From Armillaria gallica (lineage: Eukaryota > Basidiomycota > Agaricomycetes > Agaricales > Physalacriaceae), in contig JBANDB010000009.1 of assembly GCA_037576215.1 (NCBI GenBank), positions 2,046,001 to 2,110,000 on the forward strand: DNA of 64,000 nt, in the 5' to 3' direction. Position numbers and translations under genes: made by a program. Below, piece after piece: positions 1 through 10,917 of this stretch. Positions within the stretch are counted from its first letter, which is position 1, and every line of letters starts with the position of its first letter. Under the pieces are notes generated by a model. It was not told where the DNA came from. It was given only the letters and a program-made list of their open reading frames with translations, and made no database searches.

Positions 1-743
1 TGATGAATCTCACCGCACCGACTCCAACCGCGCTAATGATGACTCCCGCCGCACCGACTCCAACCGCGCCAGTGATAACTCCCGCGCCGAGTCTAACCGC
101 TCCAGCGAACGTCTCGTCGATGCCCACATTGTCACCGACTCTAACCGCGCCAGTGATGAATTTCACCGCACCGACTCCAACCGCGCCAGTGATAACTCCC
201 GCACCGAGTCTAACCGCGTCAGCGAAAGTCTCGTCGATGCCCGCATTCAGACCACGCATCGTAACATCGACGACGATGCCCGCAACCGTGACGCTCGCGA
301 AACCCACGATAACAGCCGTTGCAACGACTGCAAATCTGAATTCTGGCACGAAGAAGGTTTCTTGAAACAGGTTGTCGGAGAGGTTTTCGAAGTAAAGCAT
401 GGTGTACTTCGTGTAGAACACTTGCCCGAACGTTGCTCGCCTGAAGGTAAGACGAGACGCTTATCCTCATATACATCTACTCATCTTGATATTTCAGAGG
501 CTGCACGAAAGTGTGGCTCCGATTGTAACGGTTTCTTCGGTGGTTGGAATGGCGACAAGCCTGTGCCAGTGAGTTTGCAAATCATTGACTGTTTAATGCT
601 TTTTCTAACTAACTCTGCCTTTGCAGTTCTTTGACCTTTTCTGCCTCGACAAGGCGATCCATAGCATTCCGTCCGAGCTCGACGTCTTGCTTGGTAAGAG
701 AAGGGAGAACGGGTGGAAGCCTCAGTACCACTATGAATGTTAG
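1..743 (+). CDS. Secreted Asp/Ser/Arg-repeat protein with Cys-rich end, copy 1 (5' part outside window)
   Basis: This is the 3' part of a gene whose signal-peptide exon lies left of the window. The coding frame reads short repeats rich in Asp, Ser, Asn and Arg (such as TDSNRASDNSR), then a cysteine-rich end that starts near NSRCNDCKSEFW. Two introns interrupt the end (about 452-500 and 571-627, GT...AG). The last residues are QYHYEC before a TAG at 741-743. Seven cysteines fall in the last ~100 residues. The frame was chosen because it matches the full-length copy at 3004-4474, which has a signal peptide; two other frames are also open through the repeats but lead nowhere. Function is unknown. 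Apart from a few substitutions and a shift in repeat register near base 1, it is the same as the inverted copy. Confidence 0.7.
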
Positions 744-863
744 ATATCCAGGCTGAGATCAGGGCTCGTCACTTGTTTCGCGTGTTTACGGTTGTATATC
801 AAGGATGTTTGTTCGCTGTAATGATTATTTGTTTCCATTTTTTCCTGACAAATGAGTAAGCCA
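1..863. repeat. Left arm of a large inverted repeat
   Basis: Bases 1-863 are the reverse complement of 2884-3746: paired positions add up to 3747. Identity is near perfect where I compared the arms, with one substitution visible near base 161 and a change of repeat register within the first ~20 bases. The match stops sharply after base 863. The arm carries the 3' half of the repeat-protein gene plus about 120 bp after its stop codon. The true left boundary may lie outside the window. Confidence 0.9.
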
Positions 864-1093
864 GCACCGGTACATCTCTTCGTGACTCATTCTCCATACC
901 ACGAGTGTCATTCAAGTTTGCGGCGGAGGCTCTAAAAGCAAGCCAAGTTCTCCTAATTTCTAGGGCAATATTATATTGCAAACATGCGATTTGAAAACAT
1001 GATTTAACGTTTCTTAGAAGAACAGACGAAATGTTGCAACATTCTTGGTGCCTTGTTTTTCCGATCGGTTTATATGTATTTCGACCCGACCTT

Positions 1094-2395
1094 TCACGTT
1101 GTGCATTCCATTTCACCAATCCAAACTTCCACCGGATCAACACCTGATCCTGCAATCTCGTCAACCTTTCTAAATCGAATGCCAATTTCATCGGCCATGA
1201 CCCAAATAGTGCGCTCCGCCTCGTCGCGCTCTTTGTATCCCAAGAGGATCAAGGGACACTTTGCGCTCATCGTGATAAGACTGGTGAGTGTACGAAGTAG
1301 TGCTGGGAATGAAGACGTATTGTATGTGACGTCGGCCATGCTAAATTGGTGTCAGAATCATCATTCGGAGGTCGAATATACACACATAATAGCGTCAAAG
1401 CCGTCACCGAACGATTGTATATTGTCAGGTAGGTCTTCATACCAGTCTAACACGCTGGCTTTCGGACGAGCCGAACCGTCGGGGAGTAGGTGCCCATTTG
1501 ACGCGATATTGTGCTCTAAAAGTGGGATCGCTGACTCTAGTGTTCTGATAGTTCATAATCCGAAATTTTACAGGTAATAGTATAGATGTGTACGAACCCA
1601 GATCGGTGGTTGTGATACGAGATTTGCTGTCATCCCGTTCGTTGACGGACGAGCGCAAGGCTGCTACAGTCAAAGATAGAACCCCCGTTCCCGCACCTGA
1701 AAGGGCATAAAATAGAGACAAAGATCAAGGACATGCACACCCACCCAGTTCAATGATATCTCTTCTCTCTTCAGAAAATAATGTGCTCCGGAGCGCTTCT
1801 GGCAGTTCTCCCAATCTTGACTTAGTGACCAGCCAAGAACTGAGTCCGATACCACTGTCCCATATTTTCTATATCTAACCGAGATAAGACGAATTTTTCA
1901 AGAAGAAATATTTCGAAACACCTTATCCAAGTCAAATGATGTCTGTTCGGTTATCTTCATGGTGCCGTGATGCAAAGCATAAACTCTCTCAATCCTCCCC
2001 TGCTTCTTTTCTGTTGCGGTGGACCGTCCAAATTGTATCGGCATAGATGAGACCCCAAATGGTACACTTCCCAGGACGTTGCTGTCTTGAAGGTTAACAA
2101 TGGCATCTGAAGCCTTGGAAGAGGCTGTCAGGTTGAGCGTCCACTGTTGGCCTTCTCGAACTAAAGGTGGTAAAGGAACAACGATTTCTTTGTACGCATT
2201 TTCTTGCCGCCAGGTGGTCAATTTATTTGGTCTGGTCTGGGTTCCCAGTGGCGACGACCAAGCGTAGAAGATGTCCTGAGGTCTGCGATAAAATTCGGTA
2301 CGAAGATCATTAGTGATCTGCGGGGTTATGGAAAGTTTTCCGGACAAGCTCGCATTTGACGGAGGAGGACGTAGGAATGAGATGTAGTAAAACAT
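1094..2395 (-). CDS. METTL21-type protein-lysine N-methyltransferase (Methyltransf_16)
   Basis: This is a class I SAM-dependent methyltransferase of the family that modifies lysines on translation factors, chaperones and similar proteins. Exon 1 (2395-1922) gives an N-terminal extension of ~155 residues that ends at TSFDLDK. It splices to KIWDSGIGLSSWL and IIELGG, then to GAGTGVLSLTVAAL, the SAM-binding glycine-rich loop. Later exons give the acidic/W motif (VLDWYEDLPD), then FDAI joined to MADVTYNTSSFPALLRTL and LLGYKERDEAERTIW, which are hallmark post-motif segments of this family. It stops at 1094. Five exons join in frame with GT...AG introns, and the protein is about 370 residues. The gene sits alone in the loop of the inverted repeat. 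Its exact substrate cannot be told from the sequence. Confidence 0.85.
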
Positions 2396-2883
2396 CGCGA
2401 GAATGAATCAGGAAGCTGAACGTTGAGCCTGGACGGGCGGCCATTGTCACGGCAGTTCGGCCCGCTAAACACCGAGTGTTTTATTTTATTTTTCTTTGGT
2501 CTTTTTGTCATGGAACGTTTGGCGTAGCTTTGTACAGCTCAGCAGGAGCCTTCCGGCCAGCAGAATGGCGCGTCAAGGACGCTGTACTTAGTCCATTAAT
2601 GGAGCGAGGTTTGTGGTCTCGCGAGCTAAGTGAGAATCATAAGCATAGGATATAGCATACGGTAAGTAAGTGGTAGGTCATTGCTTGGTGGAAGATGTCT
2701 CTGACCACACGAGGTAAACGCTTTTATGCACAGACTTCCGTGCATCCACGAACAAGTCTCGTGTGGGACTCAATCGAGCGGAGCCGGCCTGAGCACCTTG
2801 ACACCGACCTTTTTATCTAGCCTCCGATAGATAGCTGAATTGGCGGTCAGGGTTTACAAGACCTTGCAGAGCGACTACATCGA

Positions 2884-3746
2884 TGGCTTACTCATTTGTC
2901 AGGAAAAAATGGAAACAAATAATCATTACAGCGAACAAACATCCTTGATATACAACCGTAAACACGCGAAACAAGTGACGAGCCCTGATCTCAGCCTGGA
3001 TATCTAACATTCATAGTGGTACTGAGGCTTCCACCCGTTCTCCCTTCTCTTACCAAGCAAGACGTCGAGCTCGGACGGAATGCTATGGATCGCCTTGTCG
3101 AGGCAGAAAAGGTCAAAGAACTGCAAAGGCAGAGTTAGTTAGAAAAAGCATTAAACAGTCAATGATTTGCAAACTCACTGGCACAGGCTTGTCGCCATTC
3201 CAACCACCGAAGAAACCGTTACAATCGGAGCCACACTTTCGTGCAGCCTCTGAAATATCAAGATGAGTAGATGTATATGAGGATAAGCGTCTCGTCTTAC
3301 CTTCAGGCGAGCAACGTTCGGGCAAGTGTTCTACACGAAGTACACCATGCTTTACTTCGAAAACCTCTCCGACAACCTGTTTCAAGAAACCTTCTTCGTG
3401 CCAGAATTCAGATTTGCAGTCGTTGCAACGGCTGTTATCGTGGGTTTCGCGAGCGTCACGGTTGCGGGCATCGTCGTCGATGTTACGATGCGTGGTCTGA
3501 ATGCGGGCATCGACGAGACTTTCGCTGACGCGGTTAGACTCGGTGCGGGAGTTATCACTGGCGCGGTTGGAGTCGGTGCGGTGAGATTCATCACTGGCGC
3601 GGTTAGAGTCGGTGACAATGTGGGCATCGACGAGACGTTCGCTGGAGCGGTTAGACTCGGCGCGGGAGTTATCACTGGCGCGGTTGGAGTCGGTGCGGCG
3701 GGAGTCATCATTAGCGCGGTTGGAGTCGGTGCGGCGGGAGTCATCA
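2884..3746. repeat. Right arm of the inverted repeat
   Basis: This is the reverse-complement partner of 1-863. The 2,020-bp loop between the arms (864-2883) holds one complete methyltransferase gene. The arm ends within the 3' flank of the repeat-protein gene on one side and inside its tandem-repeat coding region on the other, so the duplicated block was gene-sized, not a transposon with ends of its own. I saw no terminal repeats or target-site duplications. Confidence 0.9.
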
Positions 3747-4474
3747 TTGGCGCGGTTGGAGTCGGTGCGGTGAGATTCATCACTGGCGCGGTTAGAGTCG
3801 GTGACAATGTGGGCATCGACGAGACGTTCGCTGGCGCGGTTAGACTCGGCGCGGGAGTTATCACTGGCGCGGTTGGAGTCGGTGCGGTTGGAGTCATCAT
3901 TAGCGCGGTTGGAGTCGGTGCGGCGGGAGTCATCATTGGCACGGTTGGAGTCGGTGCGGTGAGATTCATCACTGGCGCGGTTAGAGTCGGTGACAATGTG
4001 GGCATCGACGAGACGTTCGCTGGCGCGGTTAGACTCGGCGCGGGAGTTATCACTGGCGCGGTTGGAGTCGGTGCGGTTGGAGTCATCATTAGCGCGGTTG
4101 GAGTCGGTGCGGCGGAAGTCATCATTGGCACGGTTGGAGTCGGTGCGGCGAGATTCATCACTGGCGCGGTTGGAGTCGGTTTGGCGGGAGCTATCATTGG
4201 CGCGGTTGGAGTTTGCGCGGGAGTCATCATCGCGGTCGCCGACGGAGACTCTGATGACGGCAGGGTGGTCGCCATCCTCGCGGTGGTTGCCAAAGTCGGC
4301 GCCACGGACATCGTTGTCATTGTCGCAGCCCTAAACACTGGACATCAGGGTGGAATAGCTCAAAAGCAGGTCACGTACAAGGAGTTCGTGCCCCACCAAA
4401 GGTGACGGCGCCGCGTGTACGGCCATCGTGAGCGCGAGCGCAGCGACGGCGGCAGCGTTGACGTTGAAGATCAT
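3004..4474 (-). CDS. Secreted Asp/Ser/Arg-repeat protein with Cys-rich end, copy 2 (complete)
   Basis: The start at 4474 gives a signal peptide (MIFNVNAAAVAALALTM then AVHAAPSPL), followed by a GT...AG intron whose donor is in gtacgtgacc. The next exon opens with GCDNDNDVRGADFGNHRED and enters a long hydrophilic tract of 12-residue units such as NRANDDSRRTDS, with longer variants containing SERLVDAHIVTDS. The C-terminal part holds seven cysteines (NSRCNDC, ERC, RKCGSDC, LFC, YEC), spread over three exons. The mature product should be exported and highly charged, with a compact disulfide-bonded end. I recognise no family. Two other frames are open across the repeats (Thr-Ala-Pro and Gly-Val-Gly readings) because the repeat lacks stops; only this frame connects to both the signal peptide and the cysteine exons. 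Confidence 0.75.
3500..4230. repeat. 36-bp-based tandem coding repeat
   Basis: GC-rich units of 36 bp, with longer composite units, recur across the middle of the secreted protein gene. A unit reads roughly cgcggttggagtcggtgcgg followed by cgggagtcatcattgg on the + strand. The period is a multiple of three, so unit gain or loss keeps the frame. Unit number differs between the two inverted copies at the left window edge. Confidence 0.85.
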
Positions 4475-4584
4475 AGTGATGGTATGGAGTTGGACGGTAG
4501 CGAGTGTGGTGTTGCTAAAAAGCAGTAGAGATGATGGGAGTAGAGGGAAGAGTTGGGAGATATGGATTGTCGAATCCTCGCGCC

Positions 4585-4592
4585 CTTTTATA
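4585..4592 (-). promoter_or_regulatory. TATA box of secreted repeat-protein gene copy 2
   Basis: On the minus strand this reads TATAAAAG, about 110 bp upstream of the start at 4474. It is a well-formed TATA element. It suggests a regulated or strongly expressed gene, since most housekeeping genes here lack one. Confidence 0.55.
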
Positions 4593-4775
4593 CCCTGAGG
4601 GCCCACCCCAGGTAGCGCAGATCCCAGCCACAGTCAACGTCATTCGCTCGACGATGACGCACACCGACAGTTCTTCTCGCGAGATTGCCCAATTCGGATA
4701 ACATTCGTGTTCAATATCCCAGTCCCTACGATCCCGCGCCGGATATTGTTTGCATCCTAGGCCCCGTCAGGCGTC

Positions 4776-5514
4776 CTACGCCTTGCCATCGTAGTCAGAT
4801 CCTTGTCTGTTACCGCCATCAACCTTGCGTCCTACCCAAATCACGTACGGTCGTGGAAGGCCATTGCTTCGTCCTATCCTCCATATTTCCCAGTCAGGTG
4901 TTCTAAGCCACAGTTCCAGAAACACGCGTACTGCGTCTTCGTCTCGCAGTTCAACAACCACCGTTACCGTCGTCCGTCCAGGCGTCGAAAGGTAATCAAT
5001 GGTGTCCACCAGAGCAGGCATTAGAGAAGGGTGATATATACAATCCACTACGAAAACAAGATCCACAGCTGGAAACTGAAATAGTCGCGACCGCTGTTTT
5101 GCTGGCGTTGTATGGAGTGAAAGCCAGTCAAGTTCGGCGATTGATATATTAGTCGTATCAGTAGAACCGGCGTAGTTAAGTAAGATGTTCTTTTCGAGTA
5201 GCGGCAAGATTTCACGGATATCGGTGACGGTATAATTCTTAACCCAAGTACTCAGTGCTATGCTCAGCAGACCGGTGCCCGCCCTATTACTTGAGCTCAA
5301 CGAAAAAACAACGAAACGGTAAGACGAAAGACTGACCCGAGCTCCAGTATCTCCGTGTTTCCCAGTGCAGTCTTATCGAACAGAGAAGCCGTCGGTGGAG
5401 CGAAGTGAAGCTGTTCAAGGACAAGACGCGCGAAATCAATGCTATGCACAGGTATCAATCTCACTATACTGCAGAATAAGCTTCACTAGCGGCACCTGGC
5501 TTTCCATACTGCAT
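4776..5514 (-). CDS. Methyltransf_16 family protein-lysine methyltransferase, RKM5/METTL21D-like
   Basis: This is a second lysine methyltransferase of the same superfamily as 1094-2395, but a different branch. The exons read IVRLIPVHSIDFARLVLEQL, then SLFDKTALGNTEILELG spliced to GAGTGLLSIALS (SAM loop), VTDIREILPLLEKNI, AELDWL, FPAVDLVFVVDCIYHPSL and VVVELRDEDAVRVFLE. The order of motifs and the D-x-Y-H post-motif are as in the yeast ribosomal lysine methyltransferase Rkm5 group; that assignment is inference. The start is uncertain: I use an ATG at 5514 followed within two bases by a 45-nt intron, because no ATG lies in the first clear exon. It ends at 4776. Confidence 0.75.
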
Positions 5515-5831
5515 TCCTCGTGTTTCAAACCATGTCGCAGCAACTCCTCAAGACGTAAAAGGCCACTGCATGTGTGTTGAAACGTTAACCCATTGTGCCC
5601 GGTGAGACGTTATCTGTACGTACGCTCCGGACTGGGAATACTTGAGTACTGGTGACGAAGCCACGGTGTCCTCGTTGGACATATAGATTGATGAATCCAG
5701 GTCAGAGAATTACCTTATCAATCCACAAGAATCGGCAGCAGTGCAATTCAAGACAGCACATAGTTTAACCCAGATTCATCCATCCGACAAGACTAAGTAA
5801 AGAAAGCGTAGAATACAACAAACAAAGAATG

Positions 5832-7514
5832 TTATCCAGTCACCGCGTCGACATCAGAATCATCAGAATCGTCCAATGGTATGAACCGCCGGCCTTCTCG
5901 CTATAATTACACAATGTTCAGATACAAATCTTGTTCATGCTTGGAAATTACTCACGAAAGGAGATCTTCTCTGCCGTAGAGTAGGCGGGGGAGCAGGGAA
6001 TATATTAGTATGCGGGGTCGTCCGAACAACTTGCTGCAGTAATGTTGTCGCCCGACGACTTAAGTTTGTACTGTTTACGGGCGAAACATGCGGAGGTAAA
6101 CAACAAATAGTTTGTTCCGTTGGTTGTGCGTGGGGAAGGATGAGTGATTCCGATAGATGAGAAGGTCGAAGAACGGCGCCTGTAGTCATAGCAGTGTCAG
6201 GTGCTTTGGATTTCGATACTGGAGTTGGCGCAGAAATAGGAAGCTGAGGCAGACGAGAAGGACGGGATGTCGGAGCAAATACAGAGGGTCGTCGCCCCCG
6301 CAAGGAGGACGTACGGTCGCGAATATCTACGGAAGTGCCCTGTTTTGTGAGAGACGGCCTCAAAGCGCTTTGATCGTTGTACTGCGCGATTTCAGCCAGG
6401 GGACGACGAGGCGTCCTTGGCTCTAAGGTTGTATTCACATAGGGAGTCCGCATACCCATTCCTATCAGCGAAGACAAAGCAGTCGACGAAGAGCCTAGAG
6501 CTGAAGAAGATTGTTGTTGCGCAGGTACTAGTAATGTTGATTTCCGTTTTGAAAGAGAAGAGCTGTGCGTCGTTAAAGACCTTCGTGTTGCAGTTGCAAG
6601 GGACTGGTGCTGTTGATCTTCGGGAATGCAGGATGTGTTCTCGTCCACACGACGCCGTTTCCTTCCGGACAGTGGTGATCGTTGTTCGCAAGGGTCCAAC
6701 CTGGCGGGTGAGCTAGAGTGGGTATCTGAGGTCTTCTCTGAGGTCCGTTCTGACCGTCGGGATTGTACTATCGTTTCCTTGATGGAGCTGCGGGCTGTCT
6801 CGATGTGCAAAGGAACTGCTTGGAGAAGCGGCAGAAGGGGCAGAAGGGCCGAGAGAATGGTGCCTTGCTGGTCCTGAATTGTCTGGAGAGCCTGAGATTG
6901 ACTCTGCAACGTCTGCGAACTGCTATGATAGAGCTTTGGTAGCTATTCAGAACAAATCAACAAAGGCAAGGGTTGACCGACTGACCAGCTGCATAGCGTC
7001 TATGCGCTTATCCAAACCATCCAGCCTCAGCTGTACACCCTTGCAAAACTCCTCCATTCTTTCAGCCTGTGCCGGACGCCCAGTCATTTTCTGAATCTCG
7101 GTCTGGCATCGGTTGACTGGCGAAAAACATAGGTAAAAGTAAATATATGCTGGTGCAGAGACACTCACCCAGGTTATACATCTCATTCGTCAGCTCCTCG
7201 TGCTCTCGTTGGAAAAGCGTCTTCGTGAGCCCTAGTTCTTGCTTAGCCTCATCCACACCCTTCGTAAGCTTCTCTACACGTTCGGAAAACCTTTCAACAT
7301 TCGCTTGGGTATCGTGAAGAAGAATTCGCAATGATGTGCCTGTTCTGTCGGTTGGCGCAATGGGTGGGAGAGGAATGTCTGAACTTGGCGGTGCGGCCAA
7401 GGTGTCTTTTCTCAGCAAATGAGCCCACAAGACGGATGATGCTGGTGTACGGTGTGAAGATCCATATCTTTGCTTGGAATTGGAGGCAACACGCGAGGTA
7501 GATGAAGAGTCCAT
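5832..7514 (-). CDS. Coiled-coil protein with basic disordered tail, function unknown
   Basis: Exon 1 (from MDSSSTSRVASNSKQRY at 7514) contains a coiled-coil stretch around SLRILLHDTQANVERFSERV that runs into FQREHEELTNEMYNL. A 3' splice joins it to VNRCQTEIQKM and GVQLRLDGLDKRIDAMQL, and then to a long Ser/Arg/Pro-rich tail. A last intron joins RSPF to the final exon REGRRFIPLDDSDDSDVDA, which ends at 5832. All three introns keep the frame. The layout, an N-terminal helical oligomerisation region followed by a phosphorylatable basic tail, suits a nuclear scaffold. A meiotic Mer2/Rec15-type role is one guess; I cannot confirm it by sequence. Confidence 0.7.
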
Positions 7515-7677
7515 ATCGACAGTACTGTGCAAGTCGCAGCTAAATCGAAATTGCTGTGTCAACACGTTATGTACTGGCTACCACTGGGAATAAAATTGAG
7601 ATACAGATTAGTTACATGTGATATATATACAGTGCATTCCTTCCGGTCACAGTATTAAATAGATAAATTTATGATTA

Positions 7678-10643
7678 CTATAGAGGCGGAAGAGGTCGAC
7701 GACATTGTGGACAGATGTTCTACGCCAGTATACATGTTAATGATTGAAAGCCTGTAGCAGGTGGTAGCACTGACCTTGATAGCAAGCCACTAAGCGTCGG
7801 AAGGTCAGTGCTCGCTGAAAAGAAATAGAGATAGACGACTGACCTTCTCAAGACATTCAGTATGCTGTGAGGGTGAAACGGTGATCAGCATCTCGCAGCG
7901 AAAAAGGAACAAGCTACTCACGAAAAGATGGTGACATGGCGCAAGACTGTAGTTCTTCTTCGCAACAGCGCTTCCAACGCCTGCCTGCACGGCGTTTAGA
8001 ATCCCGCTTGCATCAATGCCCTTCGGTATTTTTCGTTTGCTTGTTATGCTCCGAGTATCCCAGTCATCGTGCTTCTCATCAGTCGACTTCCTCTTTCGCG
8101 GTAGAGGTGACTCTATTAGGATAGCGTCCAGACAGATTACACAATCTCCGAGCGACTTTTCCGGCGCCTCAGGATCAGGGAGCGGCAATGCTGGGTGATA
8201 ATCGTAGGTTTTCACAATGGCATACTATAATATATAGGTGAATACACCTTGGTCCCTTCGTTCACGGAACATACCTTCGCAGGGAGAAAGAAAGCTGGCC
8301 CTAGTTCGTCTTGAAGGATGACTACAAAAGCCTGGAGGCATACAAAAACAGCGAGGTAGTATGACCAAGCTACAGGGCTGTCAGAATGACCATAGAACGA
8401 ATGATACGTCTGGAGACTCACAGCGAGGATCGACATCCAGAACATTCTTTGGACAAGCAAGGAAATCTGACAGACAATGAGTTGAGGTCCTAAATGCATA
8501 GACGCTACTCACACATTGCAAGGTAAAGCCTGCAAAGTGTCGTGGCTATTACGTATTCTTTCGAAAACCCACTAGAGCGACCCCGGCGGACAGAGCGAAT
8601 GATCTGAGGCAACCAGATAGACGAGTATGTGAGAGCAACGAACATAAGGGATAGTGTGGGCGATAGAATGACTCGAACGATGAACGTCAAAAAGATGAAC
8701 ATCGTGATCCCTATGAAGATCGTTTCAATACGCTACTTGAGAGTGGCGAGAAAAAGGATGCGCACAAAGTCTGGCACCTGGGTCGGATCTTAGATGCTGG
8801 ACAGCGAACGCCCAGAAGGACAGGTTGGGGGCTGCCGGCGTGGTCGCTGGGTTCGCTGGATTTGCAGAAGTCACTGGAGGTGGTGGGCCGTTATCAGGAC
8901 GCTCTTGCGGGGCAGCGGTAGTTGGGGCGGGAGCGGAATCAACGATGTCTTCGGGCATCTGAATCTGGTGTATGAGAACAGAAAATTGCTGGAAGGAAAT
9001 GTTATAAATCAAGAGGAAGATAGAGAGTATGACTCACCGCCTCGTACACAAACATGGTACAGGCCAGGAAAGCGGGTGCCGTGAGAGAGAGAGACGGGCG
9101 ACCTTCCGCAATAATAGCAAAAGTGATGTGACCAGCAAAAGAAACTGAATCAATAGTGGACTGTGTGAAGAACGTCCATCGGGACACTCGCGATATCCCT
9201 GATGGGGTACGACTTCGCTCCATTTGCCGCGCTAGGACAAAAAGAAGTATAAAATAGATCACCGTGGCACTTCCCGCATCTGCACGAAAGATGAGAAAAA
9301 CAAAGGAAGGTGAAGAGAGCACATACACGTTGTAACTTTGCGGAAGAACGTGCGAGACCTGAAAAAACACGGTCACTGGATCGTCTGATAGGCATGCTGA
9401 GAATCAAACCTCAGACCCTCGGTTTCTCGGATTTCAAACATGATGCCGCATTCCTTGCTGATAAGTACACCTGATACGGAAAGCTTTGGCGGAGAAACAG
9501 TGGGAAGACCTTTGGGGTGCTGCATTTCTTCCTCCAGTAGCTGCATTTCACGCTCCGAGATACTGACTGGATCTATCTGAGCATATAGAGCGAAGGGGCA
9601 TGACGATGTTACATCTGTTCGTACAGTTCAAGCATACAATGAGGAAATAAGATATCATCAGTACCTTGAGGCGTCGGTTCATGCTCTATGACGCCTGCGT
9701 CAATCAAGTTCTTGAGTTTTTTCAGTTTTGATGCGAGCTCAGGTTCCACGAAGTGTGCTGTCTGGTTTTTCCACTGTTCCGGCACAAGGGAGGGTAAAAG
9801 TCTGATGTCTAGGTTTCTCCTAGATGAACAATGGTCAAAGTTGGATTGGAAGAAATTCACCGGTGTACGCACCCTGACGGCTCCGCAAACCCGTATATTG
9901 AGCCATTGGGCATGAAATGTACTCCCTCGAAATCGAACTTCAAGTCACCCTTCGTGTTTTCATCCGTCAATTCTATCCGTCCCTGTGCGGGTGCTGGTGA
10001 GATATACTTCCAGTCACTGACGGAAAAGGCATACATTAATCAAAACAAGGTCCTCGTACATTGCCGACGTCTGTGGCTGCTTCTTCTCCGAAACGCTGAG
10101 AGCGACTTTCGCGGACGCTGTCCAGTTCCATGCTCCAGCTCTCTCGACAACTTCTGTTTCATTTACTTTGGCCATGAAAGACTCCGCGGCATCCTTCCAA
10201 GAGTACGAAGCGGTAGACAAGAAAGAGGGTGTGATATTGAAAAACGCAGCACTTCCCCGAATGAATCCAGTGACATTTGAGTAGTACGAGGAGTACAGAG
10301 GATCGAGAGGCAGATGCACGGGGATGAATTCATGCAGCAGAGAAGTAAGAGACGGCTCGCGATCTGGCTACCGATGAAGATGAGCAAACCATACGGCATG
10401 GACGATCACAGCGCGCACCACGGTGAAATTGGTCTCCGTCCCGTTCATCCAGGCGGTAAAGTTGGAGAGCTGGTACGTCAGTGACTGCAGCGCGTTCTGA
10501 TACTGGTGTCTGGCGAGAAATTCGTCGCCGTTGTGGCTGGTGAGCAAGAAGAGCATGACCATGAGAACGATGGCAGATGAGAAGGAGCGTCGTCGCGGCT
10601 GTTGCTGAATACCGGCTTCCTCATCGCGAAGCGGGTCGTCCAT
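7678..10643 (-). CDS. TUL1: Transmembrane RING-H2 E3 ligase, Golgi/endosome DSC complex subunit (TUL1/DSC1)
   Basis: This is a multi-exon gene for a membrane E3 ubiquitin ligase. The N-terminus (MDDPLRDEEAG) is followed by one hydrophobic segment (SSAIVLMVMLFLLTS), then a large region with N-glycosylation sites (such as SNFTAWMNGTETNFT) that would be lumenal. Several membrane segments follow in the middle exons (about 9400-8212). The last exons encode the RING: LGDCVICLDAI, LAPCHHLF spliced to HTECLEK, WLAIK, and NICPQCRRPLPPL at the extreme C-terminus. The ending C-P-x-C-R-R-x-L-P-P-L is characteristic of Tul1/Dsc1. In yeasts this complex degrades misplaced membrane proteins, and in some fungi it activates SREBP. 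It is divergent from NNF1 with a 275-bp shared upstream region. Confidence 0.88.
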
Positions 10644-10917
10644 TGACGTTGGCTGCAGGTAAAGCAATGCTTAGTCATCATAACCATCATAAGGAAGGCC
10701 CTTTCTAGCATCTTCGGAGTACTGTCTATACTCTAAATTCACAATGTTCAATGTGTGTACCCAATTTTGTACTTGATATTAGATGCAGTATGCACACATT
10801 GCCTTGACATTGCCTTCCATCAGTCGTCCAGCATCACATTCACCGACATTCAGTGACGTGTCACACTCTGTCACAACGGTGACACCACGCGACGCGTCTT
10901 CGCCTTCAACTCCAACA

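Noticed and set aside
1..3746. Transposon with long terminal inverted repeats
   Set aside because: The arms contain the 3' half of a host-type secreted protein gene. No transposase, terminal motif or target-site duplication is seen; the loop gene is a cellular methyltransferase.
3500..4230. CRISPR-like array
   Set aside because: The 36-bp units are head-to-tail coding repeats without unique spacers, in a eukaryotic gene.
3382..4338. Long minus-strand frame of Thr-Ala-Pro repeats (318 codons)
   Set aside because: It is an alternate frame of the tandem repeat. It does not join to the signal-peptide exon or to the cysteine exons, whereas the Asp-Ser-Asn-Arg frame does.
3326..4405. Plus-strand 359-codon frame of Gly-Val-Gly-Ala repeats
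   Set aside because: Antisense to the gene with signal peptide and introns. It stays open only because the repeat unit contains no stop in any frame.
9390..9430. T-arm-like hairpin in the TUL1 gene
   Set aside because: It lies inside TUL1 coding sequence and has no other tRNA parts.
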